A stretch of DNA of 11,059 nt, taken from the NCBI GenBank assembly GCA_007124075.1, contig SLFV01000149.1, positions 1 through 11,059 of the forward strand, written 5' to 3'. A program made the position numbers and the translations under genes. The notes below the pieces were generated by a model. That model was not told the DNA's origin. It did not search any database and worked only from the letters and a program-made list of their open reading frames with translations. The stretch's first letter is position 1. The number at the start of each line of letters is the position of its first letter. This DNA comes from Roseimaritima sp. (lineage in GTDB: Bacteria > Planctomycetota > Planctomycetia > Pirellulales > Pirellulaceae). This document shows, in pieces, positions 1-6,332 of the stretch.

Positions 1-2
1 AA

Positions 3-461
3 ACGCATCCGTTGCCCGTTCTCCTGTGGTGGTTGCGTCAAGCATCGCAGGCGATCGCGGCGCTACACGCTGCGGGTTGGTTGCATCGGGATGTGAAACC
101 CGCCAACATGATGGTGAGTGATCGCGGACATCTGACGCTGATTGATCTGGGATTCGCGACCCAACATCGCACGCTTGGCGATCCGATCTTTCGTGGTACA
201 CCCCAGTACTCTGCGCCCGAAACCCTGGATGGGAAGGGAACCCTGCACCTGGGCTCCGACATCTATTCTCTAGGGATGACGATGCAAAATTTGCTGGCCC
301 ATCAGCCGAGCGTGCCGGAGGAGATCAACGAATTGATTGCTGCAACGACGTTTGCCAAGCCCGGGCAGCGTCCGTCCGCCGAGACCGTGGTGGGCAGCCT
401 GTTGCAACAGGAGATCGCCACGTTGGGACGCCATATCGTTCCCGCAGCCCGGGCAGCCTAG
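3..461 (+). CDS. Ser/Thr protein kinase, C-terminal part (5' end cut by window)
   Basis: The reading frame is open to the left edge of the window, so the gene begins upstream; the TTG at 12 is probably just an internal Leu codon. The visible part is the C-lobe of a Hanks-type Ser/Thr kinase. The catalytic loop reads HRDVKPANM, with the catalytic Asp and the Lys two residues on. The metal-binding motif is DLG rather than DFG, and the activation segment ends in GTPQYSAPE. SDIYSLGMTMQNLL matches the conserved Asp-bearing helix F. The protein ends soon after the C-lobe (IPAARAA-like tail), with no visible membrane helix or extracellular sensor after it. Any regulatory region must therefore be N-terminal and outside the window. 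It converges with the gene ending at 500, 38 nt away. The kinase call is secure; substrate and partner are unknown. Confidence 0.9.
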   Translation, partial: THPLPVLLWWLRQASQAIAALHAAGWLHRDVKPANMMVSDRGHLTLIDLGFATQHRTLGDPIFRGTPQYSAPETLDGKGTLHLGSDIYSLGMTMQNLLAHQPSVPEEINELIAATTFAKPGQRPSAETVVGSLLQQEIATLGRHIVPAARAA

Positions 462-499
462 CCAGGCCATGGTCTTGGCAATTGCCGCGTGACGCAATC

Positions 500-1210
500 C
501 TAGTGATCTTCATTGTTGGTTGAGACAAGGTCGCGCAAATTCTGCTGGATCTCCGCTTTCTGCTCCGGTGCGGCGCGACGTAATGCTTTTTGGTAGTTAA
601 TTCTGGCTAGACGCAAATTCCCCTGATCGCGTGCGCGCTCCGCACGCAAAAGGTATTGATGAATCTGGTGAGCGTTCCGTAGTTTCGTTTGTTCTTTTTG
701 CCTACGCTCCCGAACGACGGCTTGATCGTCTTCCACAGGAGGGGGCGCTGGCTGCGGGTTGACGTTGGTGTGCAGGGTATTCTCCCTAACCACCGTCCAG
801 TTTCCCACCACGGGTCGAATACCGATCACAAAAGGGCTGAACTGGCCGGAGAAAAAATATCCCGGAACACCGGACGTTACCATCAACGACGGGGCTGAAC
901 CACTGAAGGATGTTTGGCTTCCCTGAGCGGCGGAAAGGCCTAACTGACCGATGATTCCCCGGCGGTTCTGAAACCCCATGCCTCCTTGTAAGCCGCCACT
1001 TAGCTCAGGCTGGCCAAAGGGTACGACCGGGCCGTTTCCTGAATTGAAAAACCAACGCGGCCCTCCCAGCGACCATTGCGTCCGAAAGCTTTCGTGGTAG
1101 CTGTGGTTGAGCGATTGCAGCGGTGATTGAACCTGAACCTGTTGCGCCGAACAGCGTGTGGCCGGAAAAAAGACCACAATCCCGAAGAGTAGGCCTAACC
1201 AACGTTTCAT
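500..1210 (-). CDS. Secreted protein of unknown function with TPR-like C-terminus
   Basis: The protein has 236 aa. The N-terminus is a typical signal peptide: MKR, then a hydrophobic stretch of about 14 residues, with likely cleavage near CSA|QQ at residue 22. Cys20 is not in a good lipobox, so a lipoprotein is unlikely. The mature N-terminal half is rich in Gly, Ser, Pro and Phe (residues 45-130), low in charge, and shows no recognisable domain. After a Pro-rich hinge (PQPAPPP, about 152-158) the last 75 residues are highly charged and helical. They include a segment resembling one TPR helix pair (YLLRAERARDQGNLRLARINYQKAL). The ATG start is supported by a GGAGGT Shine-Dalgarno at 1219-1224, 8 nt upstream. 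It is the last of three minus-strand genes for exported proteins and lies 147 nt after the HEAT-like gene, so it may have its own promoter. Function is not recognised. Confidence 0.75.
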   Translation of the reverse strand: MKRWLGLLFGIVVFFPATRCSAQQVQVQSPLQSLNHSYHESFRTQWSLGGPRWFFNSGNGPVVPFGQPELSGGLQGGMGFQNRRGIIGQLGLSAAQGSQTSFSGSAPSLMVTSGVPGYFFSGQFSPFVIGIRPVVGNWTVVRENTLHTNVNPQPAPPPVEDDQAVVRERRQKEQTKLRNAHQIHQYLLRAERARDQGNLRLARINYQKALRRAAPEQKAEIQQNLRDLVSTNNEDH

Positions 1211-1357
1211 TATCCCTGACCTCCGCAGAACCCACCTGCCCTCGGGTTGAAAATTAGGTCGCGTCCCCCTCCGACTTCGTGCCTGGGATGCGAAAAAAAC
1301 CGGGGGACACGTGCGGCCGCACAGGTCTTGTTCGCAGGGTTGTAAACCAAACGGCTA

Positions 1358-2254
1358 TCAGACATCGATGACCGGCGGCAAATCGTTTCGTTCGGGAGCT
1401 GATTCGGGTTTATTCGGAACCGGGTTCTTGCGTGGAACGACCGGAGGGCTAGGGCGTTCGGGACGAAACCGTCGGGGCTGCAGTTGAGGAATACCTCGAA
1501 AGAGTCTTTCAAACGGGTCGTCGTTTGGGTTGATTCCAGGAAGAATTCGCTGCCCACGAAAGATTTGCAGATTACCGCCATCGTATTGTTCCAATAGCCG
1601 ATGCGCCTCGCGATCCGCCTCCTGCAATGCCTCCGCGCTTGGGTATCGCTTGACCTCCGCTTCCGCGGCTCCGGGTCGCTCGACCGTATGCCGCTCGCCG
1701 TCGACCTTGATGATCACACGACGCCCATTTTCGTCAACCTCGATGGTTCTGATCCCGTTGATATTCCGAATGGTGACTCTTCGCTGGACCGGTGGGGCAT
1801 TAGGCATTTGCCTGGGTTCTAATGCCGGGGTTTCCCCTCCTTTGTTCTCGGGGTTTAATAATCGGGACGCTCGGACCGCCAGCCCGGGGTCCGCATCGTT
1901 ACTTAGCTCCTGCAGCGAATGCTCTGCTGCCTCCCGCACGTTGGGAGACCCTGAACGGAAATGATCCTGCAACAACTGTAAACAACGCTGCGAAACTTCA
2001 GGGGATGCAGACCTAGCCCCCTCTGTCAGCGCGTCAATCCCCTCGATTCCCAGCGCATGCAGTTCCCGAAATGCCTGACGACGCGCGGAGAATGATGGTG
2101 CGTCCAGTTGTTCAACCCACTGTCTTGCCGCGTTAGAGGGGTCACTTGCAGCAGACTGGGCGGGTATCAACAGCGCAAACGAAATGGTTGCCAGGGCAAT
2201 CTGAGACCACAAAAACGTAGTTGAATTTCGCATTGTGTTGTTTAGTGGGGTCAT
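1358..2254 (-). CDS. Secreted HEAT-repeat-like protein
   Basis: The protein has 298 aa and a signal peptide (hydrophobic core about 15-31, cleavage near AQSAA|S at 36). Residues about 45-135 are short amphipathic helices with a HEAT-like spacing, including [20 protein letters not shown] and later [14 protein letters not shown]. Such repeats usually mediate protein binding. Residues about 155-190 look like beta strands ([20 protein letters not shown]). The last 50 residues are Pro/Arg-rich and probably disordered. The ATG at 2254 overlaps the stop of the upstream pseudopilin gene (ATGA), which suggests translational coupling. Met8 (ATG at 2233) would give a more compact signal peptide and remains possible; neither start has a clear Shine-Dalgarno. 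A similar architecture is common among exported planctomycete proteins of unknown role. Specific function is unknown. Confidence 0.75.
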   Translation of the reverse strand: MTPLNNTMRNSTTFLWSQIALATISFALLIPAQSAASDPSNAARQWVEQLDAPSFSARRQAFRELHALGIEGIDALTEGARSASPEVSQRCLQLLQDHFRSGSPNVREAAEHSLQELSNDADPGLAVRASRLLNPENKGGETPALEPRQMPNAPPVQRRVTIRNINGIRTIEVDENGRRVIIKVDGERHTVERPGAAEAEVKRYPSAEALQEADREAHRLLEQYDGGNLQIFRGQRILPGINPNDDPFERLFRGIPQLQPRRFRPERPSPPVVPRKNPVPNKPESAPERNDLPPVIDV

Positions 2255-3003
2255 TCCAGTTCTACGATTTCAAATCCGTCCTTCGTACCCATCGCGCTCC
2301 AAAGCGTTGCATCGATCGACTGCTGAAGCAAGCGAACGTGCCCGTCGGCCAATAGCATCTGTGCCGCCCCAGGGTGCCGGCTACTGAAGCTCAATTCCAT
2401 CGAATCGATGCAGGTTTCTGAATCGCGTGACAAGGCCAGCCCTATGCCGACACCGGAACTACCAACCGCCTCGCTGATTTCATTGGGGGCAAAGGTCGGG
2501 GTGCCGACTGCCCAGTGGTCCAGCAATTGCGGCACACCGGTGGCGTCGGGGACTTGGTATTCGATGTCAACTAACGTCTCGCCGATTGCCAGCGTCTGGC
2601 ACGATCCATCCATTATATCACGAAACCGCACGGCGCTGTCCAGATAGAAAATTCCATCCTGCGGTGCCCCGTAAATGGTCGGTGGCGGTCCTGATTCAAG
2701 CTGCTGGGTCCCCGATCCGACCGCCAGGTAAGTGGCAGGAACACGATCGGTCACGCCGTGGTCCTGTCGCAGCGGTGCCGACGCGGAGGGACAACGAAAG
2801 ATCGGGTACACCTGCCGCAAGTGGTTCGCACACTGAACACGGCGTGCCGATTCCCGGCCAGCTTGAATGGCCGGCATTAGCAAAGCGATCAAGATGCCGA
2901 TGATCACCATCGCAACAAGGAGTTCGATGATCGTGTAACCCATCGCCACCGGCGCAACGGGACGACGCGCGGGAAATCTTTGCTCAGCCTTCGCAGAAAC
3001 CAC
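2251..3003 (-). CDS. DUF1559-type pseudopilin-like protein, short variant
   Basis: The protein has 250 aa and a type II secretion/type IV pilin-like N-terminus. A basic leader ends at Gly22, followed by YTIIELLV with the conserved Glu at +5 (Glu27) and a hydrophobic helix ([16 protein letters not shown]). The helix continues into [18 protein letters not shown], the usual DUF1559 sequence. The C-terminus carries the family's terminal motif, here [17 protein letters not shown]. Between them the protein is short: after CANHLRQ it passes almost directly to the RCPS segment. The usual stretch beginning LHNYH and containing the first part of the globular domain seems to be missing. DUF1559 proteins are typically a little over 300 aa. 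The GTG start is fixed by AAGGAG at 3011-3016. It is the first gene of the minus-strand group and overlaps the next by 4 nt. The role of this expanded planctomycete family is not established. Confidence 0.88.
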   Translation of the reverse strand: MVSAKAEQRFPARRPVAPVAMGYTIIELLVAMVIIGILIALLMPAIQAGRESARRVQCANHLRQVYPIFRCPSASAPLRQDHGVTDRVPATYLAVGSGTQQLESGPPPTIYGAPQDGIFYLDSAVRFRDIMDGSCQTLAIGETLVDIEYQVPDATGVPQLLDHWAVGTPTFAPNEISEAVGSSGVGIGLALSRDSETCIDSMELSFSSRHPGAAQMLLADGHVRLLQQSIDATLWSAMGTKDGFEIVELE

Positions 3004-3010
3004 GGCGATG

Positions 3011-3016
3011 CTCCTT
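3011..3016 (-). promoter_or_regulatory. Shine-Dalgarno of the pseudopilin gene
   Basis: AAGGAG on the minus strand lies 7 nt upstream of GTG at 3003. It decides the start of the pseudopilin gene in favour of this GTG. Confidence 0.7.
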
Positions 3017-3136
3017 AGGCGTTTGACCCAGCCAGCCTCGGATTTCAGCTACCGCTCAAGAGAGGCAAGATCGCTGGGAATCTATCCATTAGCGTGTCAC
3101 TGTACTATCCCCCGGTCGTCCCCCGGGTCGTCGTCC

Positions 3137-3260
3137 CCTAGTGGTTTGTCACTATTCAAATTTAGGGTAGTGGGATTCGCCAGAATTCCCCAAGCGATAG
3201 GAATTCTGGCGAATCCCACTACGGCCCATCCCTAAGTTTTATCGTTGACAAAGCACTAGG
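3137..3260. repeat. 124-bp imperfect palindromic element (MITE/REP-like)
   Basis: The two halves are inverted copies. The outer ends read CCTAGTGGTTTGTCA on the left and, reverse-complemented, CCTAGTGCTTTGTCA on the right (14 of 15 match). A TTTAGGG/CTTAGGG block lies further in. The core is a perfect 23-bp inverted repeat (3167-3189 with 3200-3222, starting GTAGTGGGATTCGCC) around a 10-nt loop. The right half carries about six extra bases between the blocks. It encodes nothing. It sits between divergent genes, where a terminator is not expected, so a miniature inverted-repeat transposable element or REP-type element is more likely. A CTAG lies within each end; I cannot define a target-site duplication with confidence. 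Confidence 0.7.
3167..3222. repeat. Perfect 23-bp hairpin core of the palindromic element
   Basis: Arms 3167-3189 and 3200-3222 are exactly complementary, with the 10-nt loop CCAAGCGATA between them. Each arm includes an EcoRI-type GAATTC sequence. The fold would be very stable as RNA or as a DNA cruciform. Confidence 0.9.
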
Positions 3261-3356
3261 AGCCTGTTGAAAAAGGGGCTGACCCTCTCCGACCTCTCGA
3301 TTTCCTCGTGTTACAGCGAGGGCTCCAAAGGGCCAGCCCCCTTCTTTAACAGGCTC
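3260..3356. repeat. 97-bp inverted-repeat element adjoining the first
   Basis: The left end (3260-3287) begins GAGCCTGTTGAAAAAGGGGC. The reverse complement of the right end begins GAGCCTGTTAAAGAAGGGGG. Aligned over about 27 nt they differ at three positions and one single-base gap. A smaller hairpin lies inside (CCTCG at 3304-3308 with CGAGG at 3317-3321). There is no coding capacity. It starts where the 124-bp element ends, sharing one base, so one may have inserted at the edge of the other, or both may form a composite. It is probably a second non-autonomous mobile or REP-like element. Confidence 0.65.
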
Positions 3357-3571
3357 ATAACCCTCAAATCTATACCTCCGTGATGACCGAGCCAACCGCT
3401 CAGTTGGTATTATTATCTTTTTTTATTTGAGCCGTGAAAGTGCTTGACATCGCGGGCAAGTTCGTTGACAACCGCAGGGAAGCTTCTCCAACCTAACCTT
3501 TTCGGATGATGTTCCGGCCCACTGAGGGACACACAAACTCGAAGACCGAGCGATATTCGAACCCCCTTGCT

Positions 3572-3578
3572 GAGGAAG
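3572..3578 (+). promoter_or_regulatory. Shine-Dalgarno that sets the start of the phosphatase gene
   Basis: GAGGAAG lies 5 nt upstream of ATG at 3584. It supports that start over the in-frame ATGs at 3506 and 3509, which would add 26 non-signal-like residues ahead of the signal peptide. Confidence 0.65.
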
Positions 3579-3583
3579 CACTG

Positions 3584-4312
3584 ATGAATCTGCTGGATAC
3601 TGCTTTATTGACGGTCGTTGCAGCCACGATTGTGGGCGTTTTTTCAAGCAACGACGTGTTGGCGGAACCGCCGAAACTTTACAGCGAACTGACCAAGTTT
3701 GTACAACAGCGGGAATCCGAGTTCGATCGCATCTCGAGTGAGCGGAAGGTACAGCTTGAGCAACTTTCGGATTATTTGCGGCAGTTCCGGGACTCTGGAT
3801 CCCCTGCGCGCCTGCTTTTCGTGTGCACCCACAATTCACGCCGCAGCCACATGTCTCAGCTTTGGGCAGCGGTCGCGGCTGTACACTTTAGAATGAAGAA
3901 CGTCGAAACGTTTAGTGGGGGAACGGAGCGGACGGCGTTTAATCCTCGAGCGGTCGCGGCGATGCAGAGGGCGGGGTTTAAGGTCCAGGTCAAAGAACCA
4001 GGGGATAACCCTACCTATCTAGTCTCGTTCGCAGACACTTCCGAACCGCAAGTTTGCTTTTCAAAAATTTATTCCGACGTGGCGAATCCTGTTGCCGATT
4101 TTTGTGCGGTAATGACCTGTTCCAGCGCGGACAAAAGTTGCCCAAATGTTAAGGGAACCGTGAAGCGAATCGCGATCCCCTACGAAGACCCCAAAATCGC
4201 GGACAACACGGAAGAAGAAGTGAATAGGTACGATGAGCGGTCCGCGCAGATCTCGCGCGAGATCCTTTATGCTTTTTTCCGAGCGACACAAACAGAAAGA
4301 CCAGGCGATTGA
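3584..4312 (+). CDS. Exported low-molecular-weight phosphatase / ArsC-fold protein
   Basis: The protein has 242 aa from the chosen ATG. Residues 1-27 form a signal peptide (LLTVVAATIVGVF core, cleavage VLA|EPP). A helical linker is followed by the LMW-PTP phosphate loop in LLFVCTHNSRRSHMSQLW, where Cys81 and Arg87 make the C-x5-R signature. SGGTE and the late YEDPK (Asp202, the likely general acid) also fit this fold. Further cysteines at 158, 174, 179 and 186 could serve redox shuttling as in thioredoxin-coupled arsenate reductases. From memory, cytoplasmic homologues of this subfamily (CTHNSRRSH... MTCS.AD..CP) occur in Bacteroidetes near arsenic genes. Here no ArsR, ACR3 or ArsB gene is seen, and the protein seems to be exported. 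It is the first gene of the operon, 67 nt before the GcvH-like gene. The fold is secure; the substrate (arsenate, phosphotyrosine or another phosphoester) is open. Confidence 0.85.
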   Translation: MNLLDTALLTVVAATIVGVFSSNDVLAEPPKLYSELTKFVQQRESEFDRISSERKVQLEQLSDYLRQFRDSGSPARLLFVCTHNSRRSHMSQLWAAVAAVHFRMKNVETFSGGTERTAFNPRAVAAMQRAGFKVQVKEPGDNPTYLVSFADTSEPQVCFSKIYSDVANPVADFCAVMTCSSADKSCPNVKGTVKRIAIPYEDPKIADNTEEEVNRYDERSAQISREILYAFFRATQTERPGD

Positions 4313-4379
4313 AGCTTGGGGATCGACCCTCTATAATCGCTCAAGCGGAAAACTTCTTGCTCCATCCCGTCTGCTTCAG

Positions 4380-4859
4380 ATGCCAATCCCGCCGAATCAA
4401 ACAACCTACTTCAAACAAGTTCGATTTGCGACTCGGCTGCCCAACCACTATAGGTATTCGCCCGCTCACTACTGGATTGCCGAACAGCCGCTTGGGGTTC
4501 TGCGTGTTGGCTTGACCAAGTTTGCGGCTCGGATGCTGGGCGATTTTGTCGAAATCACGTTTAACGTGGAAAATGGCGATGAGATTTCACAAGGCGAACC
4601 GATCGGTTCGCTGGAAGGTTTTAAAGCGATTTCGGATATCTACAGTATAGGGACGGGACACTGGCGGGGAGTCAATCCTGAGATCCAACGACAGCCCGAA
4701 CAGGTCGACAAGGACCCTTACGACCAGGGGTGGTTGTACGAAATGAGCGGCGATCCCAACGAGAGTTGGATGGATGTTCACGAGTATATTTCGCTACTGG
4801 ATGCAACCATCAGCCAGATGCTGGAATCGGAAGAAAAAAACAAGGAATCGCAGTGCTGA
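4380..4859 (+). CDS. GcvH-like (lipoyl carrier-type) protein
   Basis: The protein has 159 aa from ATG 4380. The frame stays open back to 4233, but the region before 4380 overlaps or abuts the phosphatase gene and does not look like a domain. No good Shine-Dalgarno precedes 4380, so the start is uncertain. Residues about 28-125 match the H-protein hammerhead: HYWIAEQPLGVLRVGLTKFA, then a GDFVEITF strand, then GSLEGFKAISDIY, where Lys82 aligns with the lipoylated lysine in the usual ESVKA.SD.Y motif. The sequence VNPEI...DPYDQGWLYEM also follows the family. H-proteins carry a lipoyl arm, in glycine cleavage or in other sulfur and C1 carriers. No gcvP, gcvT or lipoate ligase gene lies in the window. 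The N-terminal MPIPPNQTTYFKQVRF region and the Gly-Phe before the Lys are unlike housekeeping GcvH, so this is probably a specialised paralogue. Confidence 0.82.
   Translation: MPIPPNQTTYFKQVRFATRLPNHYRYSPAHYWIAEQPLGVLRVGLTKFAARMLGDFVEITFNVENGDEISQGEPIGSLEGFKAISDIYSIGTGHWRGVNPEIQRQPEQVDKDPYDQGWLYEMSGDPNESWMDVHEYISLLDATISQMLESEEKNKESQC
4842..4846 (+). promoter_or_regulatory. Shine-Dalgarno for the CobW-like gene
   Basis: AAGGA lies inside the end of the GcvH-like gene, 6 nt before GTG at 4853. It selects this GTG rather than the far upstream in-frame ATG at 4730, which would imply a 130-nt overlap and a non-family N-terminus. Confidence 0.65.
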
Positions 4860-5959
4860 GGCCTCGATACATCATGCTGGGTGGCTTCCTGGGTGCCGGT
4901 AAAACAACGGCCATGTTGGCGTTTGCGCGGTTGTTGCGCGAACGCGGACGGAAAGTTGGAGCAATCACCAATGACCAAAGCGTCGGTTTGGTCGATACGC
5001 AAATGCTGCAGGCAGGTGGGCATCAAACCGAAGAAATCGCCGGGGGATGTTTCTGCTGCAAGTTTAACTCGCTGCTGGAAGCGGCTGAGCGTTTGACTTC
5101 GGAAACGCAACCGGATGTCCTGATCGCCGAACCCGTGGGCAGTTGCACGGACCTTCGCGCTACGGTCAGTGAACCGCTTCGCCAAATCTACGGCGATCGC
5201 GTTTTGGTTGCACCGTTAAGCGTAGTGGTTGATCCGGTACGGGCTCAGGGGATCCTTGGACTGCGGCCGGGCAAACAGTTCACACGGAAGGTCAACTACA
5301 TCTACGAAAAGCAACTTGAAGAAGCCGATTTGATTGTGATTAATAAAATCGACTTGCTCAGCGAAAGCGATCGAGAGGCACTTCGCGCTGCCTTCGAGGA
5401 TCGTTGGCCCGAGAAGTTGGTCTTCGAGGTTGGCGTTCGCAGCGGTGCCGGAGTCGGAAAGTGGTTAGATTTTGTCCTGAGCAACGACATGAAATCGTGC
5501 CCTGCGGTAGACGTTGACTATGATGAGTATGCCGAGGGGGAGGCCCTTCTGGGTTGGTTAAACGTGTCAGGAACTCTGGAAGGCGAGGAATTCGATGGCA
5601 ATCGGTGGCTGCTTGAAACCGCTCAATTGCTTCACCAAAACCTGCTACAAGCCCTTGGCGAAGTTGAAATAGCTCACCTGAAAATGACTTTGATTCCACA
5701 ACCCGGAAACGATTTGGGGGTGGTGAATTTGGTTCACAGCAGCAGCCAAGCCGAAATGGCTTATCGGCTGTTCGAACCGTTGGAAAGGGGCGCACTAACA
5801 ATTAATCTTCGAGCCGAAGCTGATCCCGAACGATTGCAAGAAGTTGTTCGCGATAGTCTCAAGGAGGCTGCTCGTTCGTTTCGTATGCAATGGAATGTTG
5901 ATCAAATCCAAGCCTTCCGGCCGGGGCGTCCCGTACCCGTACATCGTCTTGGCGGTTGA
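4853..5959 (+). CDS. CobW-type G3E family GTPase (metallochaperone-like)
   Basis: The protein has 368 aa. The N-terminal GTPase domain starts immediately with the P-loop GGFLGAGKTT (Gly11-Thr18). IAEPVG (Glu93-Gly96) is the G3E-family E-x-x-G equivalent of Walker B, and NKID (164-167) gives guanine specificity. The metal-binding CxCC motif of COG0523/CobW proteins is present as GGCFCC (Cys66, Cys68, Cys69). The C-terminal domain (about 235-368) corresponds in position to the CobW C-terminal domain but lacks the His-rich tails of many zinc chaperones. G3E GTPases use GTP hydrolysis to insert metals or cofactors (Zn, Co, Ni, Fe) into client enzymes. It overlaps the GcvH-like gene by 7 nt and is followed 13 nt later by the small cysteine protein. 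The client is presumably one of its operon partners. Family secure, metal unknown. Confidence 0.92.
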   Translation: MLRPRYIMLGGFLGAGKTTAMLAFARLLRERGRKVGAITNDQSVGLVDTQMLQAGGHQTEEIAGGCFCCKFNSLLEAAERLTSETQPDVLIAEPVGSCTDLRATVSEPLRQIYGDRVLVAPLSVVVDPVRAQGILGLRPGKQFTRKVNYIYEKQLEEADLIVINKIDLLSESDREALRAAFEDRWPEKLVFEVGVRSGAGVGKWLDFVLSNDMKSCPAVDVDYDEYAEGEALLGWLNVSGTLEGEEFDGNRWLLETAQLLHQNLLQALGEVEIAHLKMTLIPQPGNDLGVVNLVHSSSQAEMAYRLFEPLERGALTINLRAEADPERLQEVVRDSLKEAARSFRMQWNVDQIQAFRPGRPVPVHRLGG

Positions 5960-5972
5960 AATGAAATAGATA

Positions 5973-6332
5973 ATGAGTCAAGAAAATCAATCCCAACCAC
6001 CGCTGTTATACTGCAATTGTTCCTATGCCAAAGTTGTACCGGAGGATGTGAAGCAAGAGGTATTGAGACAACTGTCCGAATCGGGGCGATCGTTTGAGGC
6101 GGTGGCCGACTTGTGCGAAATGTCGGCGAAACGTGATCCCGCATTAATCGAGTTATTGAAACAGCCCCGCTTGCGGATTGCCGCTTGCTATCCACGCGCG
6201 GTCAAATGGCTGTGCTCCGCAGCCGGGGCCCCTGCCCCCGATGATGCTCAAGTCGTCAATATGCGAATCCTTCCCGCCGACGACGTGATGCAGAACTTGA
6301 TGTCCAACGAGAGTGGAGAAGAATCGACGTGA
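5973..6332 (+). CDS. Small cysteine protein resembling the HdrA N-terminal Fe-S domain
   Basis: The protein has 119 aa, no signal peptide and no membrane segment. It has Cys14-x-Cys16 (YCNCSYAKVV), Cys48 (VADLCEMSAKRD), Cys72 (RIAACYPRAVKWL) and finally NMR at 96-98. From memory, the N-terminal domain of HdrA-type heterodisulfide reductase subunits has the same order: a C-x-C start, a M-C-S.P segment, ASCSPR, then NIR. There the cysteines bind an atypical [4Fe-4S] cluster. Here the FAD-binding and ferredoxin parts of HdrA are absent, so it would be a stand-alone cluster-binding or electron-transfer module. Cys81 is an extra thiol. The ATG at 5973 has no clear Shine-Dalgarno and follows a two-codon ATG AAA TAG at 5961-5969. 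The end overlaps the ferredoxin gene by 4 nt. The gene is real by packing and composition; the HdrA relation is an inference from motif order. Confidence 0.8.
   Translation: MSQENQSQPPLLYCNCSYAKVVPEDVKQEVLRQLSESGRSFEAVADLCEMSAKRDPALIELLKQPRLRIAACYPRAVKWLCSAAGAPAPDDAQVVNMRILPADDVMQNLMSNESGEEST

Larger units (their letters stand above)
3004..3583. other. Divergent intergenic region without a gene
   Basis: About 580 nt separate the minus-strand group from the plus-strand operon. I see no credible coding frame. The region holds a short CCCCCGG(G)TCGT direct repeat (3109-3119 and 3120-3131) and two adjoining long inverted-repeat elements (3137-3260 and 3260-3356). It also has an AT-rich stretch with seven T at 3418-3424 and two TTGACA hexamers 21 nt apart (3444-3449 and 3465-3470). 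Both flanking transcription units must start here. I could not pair either TTGACA with a convincing -10 box, so no promoter is called. Confidence 0.7.

Noticed and set aside
1311..1322. Perfect 12-bp palindrome GTGCGGCCGCAC between two minus-strand genes
   Set aside because: It has no loop for a stable RNA hairpin, and the nearby T run on the minus strand is not directly after it. It could be chance in GC-rich sequence.
1210..1581. Minus-strand open frame of 123 codons
   Set aside because: It overlaps the end of the HEAT-like gene in another frame, and its translation is low-complexity and unlike any protein.
3008..3235. Plus-strand open frame of 75 codons in the intergenic region
   Set aside because: It runs into the palindromic repeat element, has no domain features, and overlaps the upstream signals of the pseudopilin gene.
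3391..3424. Short hairpin CCAAC/GTTGG followed by seven T, terminator-like
   Set aside because: The stem is only 5-6 bp, the T run starts about 8 nt after the stem, and no plus-strand gene lies upstream to be terminated.
3444..3470. Two TTGACA hexamers 21 nt apart, possible -35 boxes for the operon
   Set aside because: Neither has a recognisable -10 hexamer at 16-18 nt; for the second one the sequence there is CCAACC-like. Noted as a possible protein-binding repeat only.
3506..3583. Longer N-terminus for the phosphatase gene from ATG 3506
   Set aside because: It would place 26 polar residues before an evident signal peptide, while ATG 3584 has a good Shine-Dalgarno.
3584..4312. Arsenic-resistance operon
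   Set aside because: The ArsC-like fold suggested it, but no arsenite exporter, ArsR regulator or methyltransferase gene is present.
4380..4859. Glycine cleavage operon
   Set aside because: Only an H-protein-like gene is present; the neighbours are unrelated to GcvP, GcvT or Lpd.
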